A DNA stretch of 64,000 bases from Rhodotorula mucilaginosa (taxonomy: Eukaryota; Basidiomycota; Microbotryomycetes; Sporidiobolales; Sporidiobolaceae): assembly GCA_034406715.1 (NCBI GenBank), contig CP137868.1, positions 434,001 through 498,000 of the forward strand, given 5' to 3'. The translations under genes and the position numbers were made by a program. Numbering within the stretch: the stretch's first letter is position 1; each line of letters begins with the position of its first letter. The notes under the pieces are model-generated. The model saw only the letters and a program-made list of their open reading frames with translations. It made no database searches and was not told where the DNA came from. Of the stretch, positions 42,841 to 56,826 are shown piece after piece.

Positions 42841-44839
42841 ATGCAACGCGACCTGCTCAAATCACGGCTGGCTCGGCTCGATCCGGTTCAGCTACCCCTC
42901 GGCGGCGACCGGGACGCAGGAACTGGAGACGACGACTCGTTCGAGACGCTTCAAGTTCAAGTCGCGGGAAATGATGAGGACGAGGACGAGGAGCGCGACT
43001 CGTTCCCGGCCGACTTGGGGCAGCTGAAGAAGTGAGAGCCATTACCTGCTCTCTACATGCCTTTAGGGTCGCTCATCTCCAGCTGTTGGCCAGGACTCCT
43101 CGCCGTCGCCGAGTCGGCGCTCTCGCCTCTCAGTCGGGTCAATACTCGCCCCTCTCGGCCGCCGGGCTGTTCACGCAAGCTCTCGAAGTAGAAACCACCA
43201 TCTCGCACCCTTACGCCGCCGACGAATCGACCTCGACCGAGACCGCGACGACGAGCACGGCAACGTTCCGGGTCTATTACACCGCACCCGAAGTGGGGGT
43301 CCAACACGGCGCGACCGTCTTTGTGTGCGTGCACGGGGCAGGGTACAGCGGTCTGTCGTATGCGAGGTTCGCCAAAAGCCTCGTCGAGTTGAACCGCGAC
43401 GTCGAGAGGCAAGACGGCGGGGGCTACGGCGGAGAGAATGTTGGCAAAATCGGCGTGTTGGCTTATGATGCCAGAGGTCACGGTGAGTTCCAGCGCCTGC
43501 TCCTCGCATGATGGCAAGTCTCGTGCGTCTGACTCGCGATTGTCACCCCAGGTCGAACACGACTAGCAGATCCGCCGTCCGCAGTATCATCTGGCGAGAG
43601 CGAACCCGTGGTCGACATGTCGCTCCCGAGCATGGCCGACGACCTCGTCCGATTACTCAGGACCATGTTCCCCGTCAGGGCAGAGGCGCCCGCCGTGGTT
43701 CTGGTCGGACACAGCATGGTCCGTTCTCTGCTTTCTTCACTTGAAACTCTCTCCGCGCGCGCAATCGCTCACACACGTGCTGATCTCATCACGGGGACGG
43801 TTTGTTCAGGGCGGCGCTGTGGTCTCGGAAGCAAGTAATCGGATACAGCAAGAAGTGACAACCGTGACCGGAGTCGTGGTCATCGACGTCGTCGAAGGTG
43901 TGCAACGCAACGCGCCAGTAGCTGGATCGGCTCCTCGCGCAAGAGAAGTAACTCTTCGGGGCGCTGATATTTCTTGATGGCTCGTGTACACAGGTACCGC
44001 CCTCGAAGCTTTGCCGGGCATGTCGGCATTGGTCGCGGCGCAGCCGAAATCGTTCGAAACGCAAGAAGATGCCATTGCGTGGCAGTGCGTGCCCTCACAT
44101 TCTTTTGTTCCTTGTCCTTTCTATCTCATGAGCTGAAGCACGTTCACCGCATTGGCAGCGTGCACTCTCGAACGATCAACAACCTCGAGTCGGCGAGGAT
44201 CTCGGTTCCGCCTCTGATTCGACCCGCCGGCGAAGCGGCAGCAGCAGCAGAAGAAGGCGGTTCGGCAACTCCCGAGAACGGCTATGTGTGGCGACTTGAG
44301 CTCGAAAAGACGGAACCGTATTGGCGAGGTGCGTGACCGACCAGTCGAATCGTCTTGACGGTATTGCGTTTGCGAAGGCAAGACAATCTCGTCTAGACTT
44401 AGTCTGACCGTCTATGAGCGCACAGACTGGTTCACCGGATTGAGCCAGAAATTTCTCAACTGCCGAACTGCCAAGCTGCTCTTGCTCGCGGGGACCGATC
44501 GCCTCGACAAAGACTTGCTGATCGGGCAGATGCAGGGTTCGTTCCTCTCTTTCTCTCGTCTTCCGGCCTGCTTGTCCCATCGTCGTGAACTAAACTCGGG
44601 TATTTACCCTTCCTCAGGACGCTACCAACTCGAGGTGTACCCTGATGTCGGCCACTGTGTGCACGAGGTACGTGTCTTAGCGCTCGCGCTGGCAGTCCCT
44701 GTCTCGCGCTGCTGAAAACTTGCGGCGCTCGCGTGGACAGGACGCTCCTGAACGAACAGCAGAAACGCTGCTCTCGTTCTGGGAGCGAAATGACCGGACA
44801 GACGTGCTCAAAGGGGTCAAGAAAGTCGGCGAGGCCTGA
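42841..44839 (+). CDS. PPE1: Protein phosphatase 2A methylesterase (PME-1)
   Basis: Alpha/beta-hydrolase that removes the methyl ester from the C-terminal Leu of PP2A catalytic subunits. The N-terminus MQRDLLKSRLARLDPVQLPL is followed by an acidic linker and YSPLSAAGLFTQALEV. Hydrolase blocks: VFVCVHGAGYSGLSYARFAK (oxyanion hole), VLAYDARGHGRTRL, PAVVLVGHSMGGAVVSEASN with the nucleophile Ser in GHSMGG (an intron sits between Met and the Gly pair), VTGVVVIDVVEGTALEALPG, FWTGL-like DWFTGLSQKFLNCRTAKLLL, LAGTDRLDKDLLIGQMQGRY with the acid Asp, and LEVYPDVGHCVHEDAPERTA with the catalytic His. It ends KGVKKVGEA, with TGA at 44837-44839. Eight or so introns. It converges on TRS130. Confidence 0.94.
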
Positions 44840-44963
44840 GGGGTAGAAACAGGTCCGGTAGCTTTGATTGATGAAAGACGCTCGGTCCGTCAGACCGAAA
44901 GTTAGCTGTTATGGCAACATTGGTACTACACAAGCCAGGGAGGGTATTGACAAGGTTCACGGT

Positions 44964-47900
44964 CTATGAGGCGTAAGTCTCGGCGAAGGAAGGGGAAGAG
45001 GGTATCTCGAATGTCGTGCGATGCTTGACGGGTAGGACTTCGACCGTAAAGGCTGCAGTGATGTGTTGAGTCTCGCACGTGACTGGGGGCGTGGCGGGGG
45101 TCGACGCGGACTCTGCCGGCTGGATCACGAGCGAGGGGAGGAAAAGGGCGCCCGGGACAAGAGGGACGAGCGAAAGCCGCGACGAATGCTCTTCGCCTTC
45201 GCGCGCCTCAAAGTCGCCTTGGACTTGCCCGACAACGAGCCACTCATGTATATTGTAGGTGACGCTGTAGGCGAGCTTGAGGGTGTCGCCGTTTCCGCCG
45301 GAACTGGATCGCCAACGGAAGGTCGGCCGGATCGTGATCGTCACATCGACCGACTGGCCCAGTTCGATCCGGTCCACGGCGGGCTCGATGCGGACAAGAC
45401 TCAAGACCTGTGTAGTAGTAAGGGATCAGTAGCAAGGCTTTATACGAAGTTTCGTAGAAAGGACGCACGTGAAGAGCGGGCAGTTCCAACGGGATCTGAA
45501 GCGAGTGCCAGGCGTCCTCGGGATCCGCCACCTCAGAATGGATAGCCTGTGAAGCAAACTGCATCAGTAAGTTGAACAGCATGTTCAGCTCGGTCGAGCG
45601 CGACCCACTGAAACGATCTCGCCGAGCTTCTCGAGCAGGGCTTGCTGGCGTCCCGCGGGCACCGGACAGTATTCGAATCGCTGATTCCATAGAGGCTCGT
45701 CGAATATCGGGACTGACCGCACTGCCGGAACCGATACCGAGGGGGACGCCAGCGCATCGGCGATCAGGGCATCGGTGACCCAGCGACGACAAGCGCGCCA
45801 TTCTTCGTCTGCGAGTTTTTGCCGAACAAGCCGACGAACACGGGAGCGGACACCTGCATCATACACATGTCAGAATCAGCTTCGCTCTGAGGGGCAAGAC
45901 GAAGGGAGAGCTTACGCTGTTCTTGCGAAGTGTAGGTCAAGACGAGCCGCAGCGGATCTGCCGTTACACGCACAGCGAGAGGTTATCAAGTCTGGTCAGA
46001 GCGTTAAGCGGCGCCGAGGAAGGAGAACATACCTTCGACTTGTGAGGGATCGGCGCAGCGCAGCTTGAACAGGAAATTCGCGGTTTGAAGAGGAGAAATG
46101 GTCTGCGGCAAAAGCGCTCCTTGTCAGCCTAGACGGCACCCCGAATGCAAGGAACACGAAGCCCTACCACGACTTTGCTGGCGTCAGAGCGGCATGCTTG
46201 GACGTGAACGGCATCCGGTGCTTGGATCTCGGCAGACCTCACGATGAGGCCACGAGTACCGTCGGTCGCGACAGAGAATTTGGACAAAAGGCTGAGCAAA
46301 AGAGTGGACGATGTCAGTGTCGCCCAGGTCTGCGAAACCCTTTTGACCTCACCAGTCCTCCCGAAAGTAGTCTTGCACGTTAACGGCGAGCGGCAACGCG
46401 ATCGAGTAGGAGACGTTTTGTCGGAGACTGCGACGGAGCTGAGGTCGTTTCTTGGTGTAATACTCGGCGCTGAGAGAGACCTGTAGACTCGAGAGCATGA
46501 GCGACTACTCCGTCGCATACAGCTAGCGAGCAGGAAAACTCACGTCGATGCGCGGTTGCGTGAAGTCGCCGACGAGCGGTACGGCTAGTCGAACCGGTGT
46601 GTACGATGTGAGATCAGAGAGCACGATGGCTCCGTCCTCCATGCGGCATGATCCTGTAGATAGACTAACGCTCAGCCCCAGGCCGTTCAATCGAGGTCAA
46701 GATCGGCTCTTACCTAAGAAGTCGATCGCTTCTGCGCGGGCGAGATCGAAGTGCAGTTTCTGGTCGGCGACAGTGCATCGCAGAGAAAGTCGGACCACCT
46801 CGTTACGGCCGCAGTCGATGCACAAGATCGCGCCGCGTTCGCGATCGAGGTGCACTGTTCACAAACACTCGTCAGCGACGCGGGATAGACAGCTTGACGG
46901 CTTAGGGCCGGAAACTGACCAGCAGGCGGCTCTTCCAACGTTATCCGGACCGCTTCGAGATCAGCTGGTAGGTACAGGGTCTGTCGAGGGCGAGGGGGCA
47001 AGGCTGCTTCGTCTGCCGGTTTCGCGCGATGAGAGTATTGGAAGATGATGCGCGAGAAGCGCAGCTGCGACAGCTCGAGCGTGACTCGGCCAGTCACTGA
47101 CGTCTGCGGATGACGGAAGCGTCTCTTGGATAAGTCTGTGCTGCTCTCGGGAACCTCGCTCGGATGTCGACTCACGGGACAAAAGACTGTGACGGGTGTC
47201 GCTTCATTTGGCCGCAAGACGCAGGCGCCAGCGGTCAACCATACTTGCTCGCCGTCGTCCGTAGACAACTTGAGCCGGACTTCGTCGATCTTGAGCTCCT
47301 AATCACGGCGACCGTGGACCATCAGCGTCGCGGCCAAACTGTCGACACGGTACCAAGACTCACGCATGGGAGCAAGCTCTTCACGAGTGCCACGGCGGTC
47401 ATGCCGTCTTCATCCGATGGTCGGGCCCCACTGTTGGCCTGCAGCGATACCGAAAATGTCGGGAAGGCAACGGCGGCGAAATCTAAGGCCGAGAATGACG
47501 AGCAACAGTCAGCTCACGAAATCAGACGGATCGGAGGAGGAAGACCGTCGATCACCTTTCGTCAACGCGCTCGAGAGTTTGTGCACGTCCTCCATCAACC
47601 TCGTAGCCAGAGCGACACTCTGCTCTGCTCGATCCGTCGAGTCGTCCAACAGCTCATCCAGATTCCAAGTTTGACCTCCGGTAGCGACCCCCGCTCGAAC
47701 GAGAGCCAGAGTCGACAAGAGCTGTTCTCGGGGCATGTCGAGCGAGGCTTGTAGTTCCGCTGATCGAAGGTGCAGGTACGCTTCGATGCTGGACCAGCGC
47801 TGCTCGGTGTATTGGCCCGAGAGCTGCGAGAGGAGCTTTTGCGCGGCGGCGTTGCGGTGTCGCTCACTGTTTGCGGGCGCCCTGACATGTCAGCACGGCT

Positions 47901-49800
47901 TCCTGCATAATCAAGACAATCTCACGCCTCACTGGTCAAGGGCTGCGAGGCACGCATGTAGTTTAGCCGCGCATCTCCGGCGCTTCGTAAACTGGTACGC
48001 CTGAACCGCGCGCTGAGTCAAGTCGATGTACAGCTCGTCAAAGACCTCTTGCCGCTCGATCGCGTCGAGGAGATCCTGTCTGGTGACGGGCGGTCGTGTC
48101 GCTGAATTGGGCGCCGACGTCGACGGTGTCGAGGTCGACGAGGCCGCGGATGATGGTAATGGCGGGGCTTCGTTGAGGCTCATCGTGAAAGGGTGCAGTG
48201 CGGGCAAGTGGCCGGCAAAAATGCCGAGTTTGTCGAGCTGCACATGATACAAGTACCGTCAGGACCATCTCGAAACACCCGACAAGGTGTGTGGATTGAG
48301 TGCGTACCTGCTTCTTGGCGAGTTCGAGCAGCTCGGCTTTGACAGCGACGAGCGCCACGGAGGGCGTCGAGGCGTGCTGGGAAGCGAGCTTGGCTTCGCA
48401 CGCAGCGACAATGTCGAGACAGGCTGAATACGTCCACGACTCGACAAAGTTGACGCCTAGCGTTCCCTGTTGGCAGAAAGAGTCAGCAAGTCCTCGACTC
48501 CTTTTCACCATGTCTCCAGAGCTCAGATCCGGGACTCGCCTGATTCTCGCGCAGCTTGCGCGCAAAGGTGCTGACAAAATAGGCGCCCCTGCGTGCAACT
48601 TCGACGACTCGATCGAGGTGGAAGAGCATGAACGCCTGTCGTGCAAAGAGGTAACTCCGGAAGTCAAACACCGAGATCGTGTTGGTGTCGATCAGTTTCC
48701 GGTAAGGTTTGCAGCTCGTCGACAAGAGCGGCAAGGCGTCGTCCCCCGGCGCGAGTCCGCCGAAGCGGTCGAACCAAGTGGCGTTCTCATGTTCTGCAAC
48801 ACGACCAGGGGGCGGTGAGCCAAGTCTGAATTGCGGCCGACACCCGCCGATACGGCGAATTACCTTTAACATGTTGGAAGAATGCGGCTTCGAGCTCGTC
48901 GTACTGGATCAGCGCGTCTTCGTAGAGGGTCATCGCCTCGAACGAGTCGGCCAGCGCTTCCTGGAACGCCATTCATCCGAGTCAGTAGTGGCTCTGCGAT
49001 CGAAGCTCGGTGTCGTGTGGGAAGGGCACCTTTTGTCGACAAAAGGGCAGGAATTGCCAACCGGCGAGCATGCGTTGGCTGTCGGCCTTGCGGATGTTTT
49101 CCTCGTACAGCGCGACGTTGGCGTCAAAAGTCGTGACGACGCACTCCTTCATCTTGGTGAGAAAGTCGGCCCACGACGTCGGGTCGTCTGCCGAAGCACC
49201 TTGTACAACTTGGATGCAGCTGCGGACAGGACGCAGCGGTAAGTATGTTGGTAAGGGCAAACGATGAAGACGGAGGAAGCGACGCTACCGATCTCGTTTT
49301 CCGACGTTAAAGTCGGCCTTGATCTTGTCGACGATGGTGCCCTTCCTCTGGTAGAACTTGCCGCCGGATCCGCGACCCGACGTGACGTGCACGATCAACC
49401 ACTCTTGATGCCGTTTTGCCGTGATCGAGTCGAGCCACTCGCGTATCTGAGTCCGGAGCGTGGCCCGGTACACCTCGTTGTCCTGCGTGCGCCAGATCAA
49501 GTCAGCGCATTGCTCGGATCGACTCGACTCGACTCGACGGGTGGAATTCCTTACGTCGCACACGACAAAGAGCAAGTTGAGGTACGGCATGTCGAGGAGG
49601 TCTGTCGCGCCGTGGAACGCTTCCCTCGGTCGCACATGGATAGGCAGGGTTTGTATCGTACGTATGGTCCTGTTGGCGGACGATTTGCGGACCCAGTGGA
49701 GGTTCCGGAGGGGCAAGTGCCGCTCGACGTCGGCGCGGACGGATTCAAAGTCGGCGGCGACGGGCAGCGCCTCGTAGGCGACTGCGACGCCCTTGCCCAT
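44964..49800 (-). CDS. TRS130: TRAPPII complex subunit Trs130/TRAPPC10
   Basis: Large subunit specific to TRAPPII, the exchange factor for Rab11-type GTPases (Ypt31/32) at late Golgi. ATG at 49798-49800 gives MGKGVAVAYEALPVAADFES, then LRNLHWVRKSSANRTIRTIQ, PYLNLLFVVCDV, REWLDSITAKRHQEWLIVHV (the typical roadblock-like/ubiquitous N-terminal region), GRGSGGKFYQRKGTIVDKIK, LADSFEAMTLYEDALIQYDE, LEAAFFQHVK, FDFRSYLFARQAFMLFHLDR, GTLGVNFVESWTYSACLDIV and a C-terminal half of beta-rich, Ig/GBA-like segments. The last includes SLVRIEPAVDRIELGQSVDV and YNIHEWLVVGQVQGDFEARE, ending FAETYAS (TAG 44964-44966). About 1,250-1,300 residues from at least twelve exons. The central exon junctions were not all resolved; identity rests on the N-terminal and C-terminal blocks. 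Confidence 0.88.
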
Positions 49801-50074
49801 CCTTGGCCTTTGATCCCTTCGGCGCACTACTCTGGCCGTTACTGCCAAGTCCGAGCGATCGCTGATTTGTTGAAGCAGCCGAAGCGGGGCGGGGCAGCGG
49901 CGAGAGCAGGAGGAACAGCGAGCGTCTGTCTGTTGAAGCGACTAGCGTGCCTCTCCGACTCTCCTTCAGGCGTATTCGCAGACTGCCTCGAATGGTCGGC
50001 CGAAGAGCGCAAGCCGTGTGGTTGTCACACAACCTCTCCGAGTTTCGCGTGAGCAAATCTCTCAACTTGATACG
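49801..50074. promoter_or_regulatory. Divergent promoter, TRS130 / GPI14
   Basis: 274 bases between head-to-head start codons. The GPI14 frame stays open upstream of its ATG, as does the TRS130 frame, but neither upstream part has an ATG or conservation that I recognise. Confidence 0.55.
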
Positions 50075-51646
50075 ATGCGGTTCCGACACGCTGTAGGGCT
50101 CGCTGCGGTCCTGCGCGTCGCTCTCTTGGCCTGGGGAACCTACCAAGACGCGCACAGCCCCGTCCCGTACACCGACGTCGACTACTACGTCTTCTCCGAC
50201 GCCGCCGCGTGCATCCTCGACCCAGCCAGACCGCTCTGCTCGCCCGCCAAAGGGCCGTGGGGACCACTCGCGGGACTCGGAGACCCGTACGCCCGCGCCA
50301 CGTACCGGTACACGCCTCTCATCGCGCTCCTCCTCGTCCCGAACGAGTGGGTCCATCCCGCGTTCGGCAAAGGCTTGTTCGCACTCGCCGACCTCGCCGT
50401 CGGCTGCTTGCTGTACCGGCTCCTCGTCCGCCGATGCAGGGATGCGTCGTCGTCCTCCTCCTCCTATGCAGCGAATGCCGTCGCCGCGATCTGGCTCTTG
50501 AACCCCATCATTGCCAACATCTCGACGAGGGGCAGCAGCGAGTCGATCGTCGGCGCCGTCGTCGTCTCGACTCTCGCATTGGCAGTTCAAGGAAATTGGG
50601 ACGCAGCTGCTGCCCTCTTTGGCCTCGCCGTGCACGTCAAAATCTTCCCATTCATGTACGGCTCGAGCCTGATCGCCGCCATCGTTGGCGCCCCCTCCGC
50701 GAAACCATCCCGGGCTGTCATCGGCCGCTTGCTCCGGTTCGGAGCAATCAGCTTTGCTTCCTTCATGACCCTGAACACGATTTGCTATCTAATGTGCGTC
50801 CTAGGCTTTATAAACTCGCACAGCTTTCGCGCTCTGGGACTGAAAATCCCGCTTGCTTCTGTCTCCTTTCGACTCGCCCGTGACAGCTTCGGACGACCGT
50901 TTGTCCAAGAGACCTTCTTGTACCACCTTTCGCGCGTCGATCACCGCCACAACTTTTCGCCCTACTTCTACCCTTACTACCTCGCGCACTCGCCCGCCGC
51001 CGCCGCCGCCGCCGCCTTCGAGCTCCCTTCTTCCGCATCCTGGTTCCGCAGCTTGGCCCGTCACCCCCTGGCGGCCTTCTTGCCCCAGCTCGTCCTCTCG
51101 ATCGGACTCGGGTTCCGATACGGCGCCGAGGATCTCCCGTACGCCTGGCTAGTCCAGACATTTGCGTTCGTGACTTTCAACAAAGTCTGCACTTCTCAGG
51201 TCCGTTGGGCCCCCATCCAGGCCGCCGTTCCTTCATCGACGGAGAGACTGATGCTGTACTTTCCCGTCGCAGTACTTTCTGTGGTATCTGTGGCTCCTCC
51301 CCGCAGCGCTGCCGCGCATTTCGATGTCATGGCGCCGCGCGGTGGTCGTAGGCACCCTCTGGATCGCCGGCCAGGTACGTCCCATCCTCTCTCACAGACT
51401 CCTCCTCCTTGATGCTCAATTGAATCAAACCTATTGCCATTCCAGGCCGTGTGGCTCTCACAAGCATTCCGCCTCGAGATGCTCGGCGAGTCCGTCTTCC
51501 TGCAGGTCTGGAGCGCGAGCATCCTCTTCCTCGTCATCCAGGCATTCGTCCTCGGCGAGCTCTTGCGAGCCTACACACCGCCGCCGCCGCCGCCGCCGCC
51601 AGCAGGAACAGCTGTGGCACGGGAAAAGGGCAGGAAAGCCGAGTGA
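50075..51646 (+). CDS. GPI14: GPI mannosyltransferase 1 (PIG-M, Gpi14)
   Basis: Adds the first alpha-1,4 mannose from dolichol-P-mannose to the GPI precursor on the luminal side of the [22 protein letters not shown] is a first membrane segment, and the luminal [13 protein letters not shown] contains the catalytic DxD-like motif. Family blocks: [130 protein letters not shown] and [20 protein letters not shown]. The intron after CYL rejoins to [11 protein letters not shown]. Two further introns follow SQ and GQ. A poly-Pro run encoded by CCG repeats lies just before the C-terminus (TGA 51644-51646). It is multi-spanning and complete. Confidence 0.95.
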
Positions 51647-51720
51647 CCAGCCCACTCGCGGTGTGACCACATTTGTAGAGTATTTGAAAGGATTGCTATC
51701 GATCACAGAGTGCGATTCGT

Positions 51721-54700
51721 CTACCCTGCTTGTGCATGGAGAGCGTACACCGCTCTCCGCACGACAAAGTAAGTCTCGCCCGGCGACCCCTCGAGGATGA
51801 GTTTCCCCCTCCCCGCCTTGCGCACCGCAACCCTGCCCCCACTCGTCTCCATCGCCTCGTCGAGCAACGCGTCCCGAATATACTTGGCGCCCTTGCGGAG
51901 GTCGAGCCCGGCCCGTTTCGCCGCCGAGGTGAAGTCGTAGTCGAACGCTTCGGGCGGAGCGGGACCGCACACGAGGACACCTTCGCCGGTGAACTCGGAG
52001 GGGATCTTGAGAGCGTTGAGGCGCTCGCGGAGGAGCGCGAGGCGGAGGTCGCCGATGAAGAGGGCGGGCTTGAGCGCCGGGAAGGTGACGATCCCATCAT
52101 CATCACGTTCCGAGGCGGACGATGCCTCCTTGTCGGTGTTGGCTTGTGCTTCTGCGGCTTCGCCATTGTCCGCCGCTGCGCCTTCCGTCGATGCTTGTAC
52201 CTCGGAAGCGAGCGTCGGCGCGGTCGTCGTATCCGCAATCGACTGTCGCTCAAGAACGGGCATCTCCGACTCGGGATCGATGTGTATGATGCCCGAAACG
52301 TAAGCCACATCGTAATCATCGACCTACAATTGGAACAGAGGGTGAAATCAGTTTCGCGCACAGCCAAGACAAGGTGAGGGGAATGCATTTTCACCCTCGA
52401 TAACCGCAGCGTGGCCATGATGCTGTCGCCCAGCCGCAGCGAAAAGTTCTTGGTCTCCTCGCCGACCTTGATCGTCTCGCCGAGAGCAGGCGTGAAGATC
52501 TCTTTGGTCATCGAGGTGACGGCCTTGCAAGCATTGGCGAGATCTTCGATCGCGTCGCGCGTGCCGTCGACGATGACCTGACGACGGGGAGGGTTCCATG
52601 AGCGGTCAGTCACCACTCAGATCGTTCGTGACCGAGACTGGACCAGGAGGAAACAAGCGCACAAGTTTTCGCGGATTGATCTGAGGCAAGATGGTCTTGA
52701 GCGCGCGGCCATCGCTCAGGCCCTCCATGTCGACCACAAAGACCGAAGCTTGTAACGGAACCTCGACGCGGTCGACCACATACTTGTGCGGCGGTTCCGG
52801 TTTCTCCTGTTGCAATGCAAGCCGTGCGGAAAAGGAAGTCGCGTCAGTCAGTTGCGGTAGGCGGGCACGGAATGGGCAGGCACTCGCAAAACGCACCTCG
52901 GGTTCCGGTTCAGGCTCCTCTTCCCTCGCGCGCTTGCCAAGGTTCTGCCCTGCTCCAGGCGCGAGCGGATCATCTTCCTGCCCACGCTTCAGCCACCCTT
53001 CCACGTCGATCTGTTCCCCGTACGCGTCGACTCGTCGTTTCCGCTCCACGACGGGGAACATCCGGAACCGCGTGAGTCCCCCACCCGCGCCACTCCGAAC
53101 GCCGTACGAACCGCGGACGTAGATGTCGAACGATTGGCCGCCGGCGGAACCGGCGAGAGTCTCGGCGTCGAGGAACTCGTCCCACGCTCCGGCTCCGCCC
53201 GTGAACCCACCGATGCGGCGTCTCCTCGCCGCCGGACCGACAGCTTTCTGATCCTCATCAGCTGCTGTTGTTGCTGCTTCTTGAGCCGCATCGGCCGCCT
53301 CGGCTTCGCCGTCCGAGTCCGAATCAGAGTCCGAGTCGCCGTCGGCATTCTCCTGCATCATCCGTCTTGAGCGGTCGAGGGCTGCTTGTTGCTTGGCGAG
53401 CATCTCTGCTGCCTCGGCCTCGGCGGCGAGATGGGCCTCGAGTTCCTCGCCTTCGAGGTAGACTTTTCGCCGCATCTGAGGCGGACATTGAAAGTTGTCA
53501 GTACCCAACTTTGCGCAACAAGACAAGTAAGCGGTGGCACCGACCTCGAGCTCGATAGTCTGATCCATCTTGACTTCTTTGCCGACTTTCCCCTGTCCGT
53601 ATTTTGCACCCACATCTTGCTGCGGTTCCCACACCTCCTCGGCGAGCCACCTCGCCAACGTCCCCGGTTCACTCAAACTCGTGAGCAAGACGAGGTTGAG
53701 CGGGTTCCGAGCGAAGTCGAGAAAGAGGGCGCGCGAGTAGCCGTACGAGAGGGTGGATGGGACGGTGAGGATCAGTTTCGGGACCGAGGGGGGAATTACG
53801 TTGCCGATCTCGGCAAGGGAAGAAAAGATCCGGAGGTTGCTGTCAGACGAAACCAACGGATATACCTAGAATGTCAGCGACGTTTGGAGAGCGGCCACAA
53901 GGCACTCGAGAAGAGATCCAGAGTCCAGCCTGACCTGAATCTGAGCTTGTCTGCCCCCTCGGAAGCGATCTGACCCCCCATCCACTCCGTCAAACTCCTC
54001 ACAAACCCGACCGCCTCTTTGCCCGTCCGACTGATCAAACACAGCGGGAACTGGGTCCCGAGGCGGTTGAACTGCCAGTGCGTCTCGAGGAGGACGAGCA
54101 GCTCAAAGAGGCGCGCGGAGGGGTCTGTTGGCATGAGGATCGAGCCGCCGGTGTTGAGAGTGGTGCTGATCAGGTCTGCGGGTAGGGACGAAGCGGGTCA
54201 GCGGCTTGCATGGAGGGCATTTCTCCGCGAGCAAGGGTAATGGCGGACGGGATGCCCCGACCGAGAGAGAGAGACAGAGAGAGGAGGCGTCAAAATGACG
54301 ACCTACCGAGGAGTTTACGCTCGCGATCTATCCGCTTGACATTGACGACGCGACTCCGCCTCGCGCCGACGACGACGACGCCCATCCTCCTGAATGTGTC
54401 GTCGACGTTGCCGGCATGGAGGAGCGAAGTCGGATCGAGGTGGTGTTCCTTGACGTGGTTGAAGGCGGGTGCGTACAGGAACGAGGAAGCGGACGAGGCG
54501 GGCGAGAGGGACGAGGAGAGAGAAGGGCGGAGGGTGTACAAGGAACCGCCGAGGGTGTGCCCCGACCGGTGGGCCACCAGCGTGTAACCCTTCAAGGGAC
54601 CTATTGTGTGATTCCGTGTGTCAGCTTCAAAGACTAGGGGAAAAAACATGTTTGCTTTTTGGGGGAGAGCGCGCATACGGACCGGTGAGATGTATGGGTT

Positions 54701-55394
54701 GCGTCCAACGGACGGCGTTGATGGCGAGGAAAGCGTCGCGGATCTCTTGGATCGTCAACTTCCACGCCGGGTCCCACGGGTCGGACCTCTCTGCCGTTGC
54801 GCCTTTGGGATTTCCGAGCGCGGTATCGGCGACCGAGTCCGAGGCCGAGGGGGCGGCGTCTGCCATCTCGACGTCGTCCGCTGCGGTGGCGGCGGTTTCG
54901 ACCTTTGCCGGTTTGCCCTTGCGTTGTTTCTTGGCGACGACGGCGGCGGTTGCGGCTTCGGCTCTCGCAGCCGCTGCCGACAAGTTCTGTTGCAGTTGGG
55001 CGTAGCGCGCGTCGTTGCGTTCTGCGGCACTGCGCGCCTCGGCCCATTCCTCGACGGCGAACCTGCCCATTTCTCGGGTCGGCAGGGTGGCGTAGACGGG
55101 GCAGCGGAGTCCGCATCTCGCGCGGAGGTAGGGCAACAATCCCAACGAGGACAAGAGCGGATGCGAGAGCAGGACGAGGTTGAGATCGGGAGCGAGAGTC
55201 CGCAGCGTCGAGAGGTACTCGGTCACTTGCTCGTCGGTCGGCTGCTCCTCCTGCTCGGACGAAGTTTGCGCGAGCGTAACCTCGTTGGCCTTGTCGTAAG
55301 CGCCGCAGTCGAGCAAGATGCGGGCATTGTCGACGGTGAGGAGGTACGTCGGCGGGAGCGGGTGAGCAGACAGCGGCCGGATCGTGATCGACAT
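51721..55394 (-). CDS. CFT2: Cleavage and polyadenylation factor Cft2/CPSF100
   Basis: Non-catalytic metallo-beta-lactamase/beta-CASP subunit of the pre-mRNA 3'-end processing complex. The N-terminus [20 protein letters not shown] leads into [40 protein letters not shown], then an Ala/Lys-rich insert, [20 protein letters not shown] and [20 protein letters not shown]. Zinc ligands of the canonical HxHxDH are absent (SHPLLSS), as expected for CPSF100. The beta-CASP part: [20 protein letters not shown] and [20 protein letters not shown]. An acidic linker follows ([20 protein letters not shown]). The C-terminal CPSF100 domain has [60 protein letters not shown] and [14 protein letters not shown], ending [10 protein letters not shown] with TAG at 51721-51723. 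Seven or more exons. Confidence 0.92.
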
Positions 55395-55571
55395 GGTCCT
55401 CCCGCGCGCAGGGACTCTGCACTTCTAGCTTCCCCGCGCTCTGCTTGGTGGCTCTACTCGAGTCGCTTGAACGGGAGAAGCGGAATTTCGTTGGCTTTTT
55501 TCGAGACGACGCGAAAGCGAGGCGTCTGCGGGTCTGCTTCCTCGTCGTCCGATTCCCTCGCCACAGTCACC
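55395..55571. promoter_or_regulatory. Divergent promoter, CFT2 / ARF1
   Basis: 177 bases between the two ATGs. Most of this segment (from about 55441) has a diverged inverted copy downstream at about 58940-58978, so it forms the edge of the duplication described for ARF1. Confidence 0.6.

Positions 55572-56826
<1,255 letters not shown>

Noticed and set aside
44840-44963. Small hairpin (CGGTC-CGTCA-GACCG) between PPE1 and TRS130 as a regulatory RNA
   Set aside because: A 5-bp stem in a 3' UTR spacer is expected by chance; no other support.
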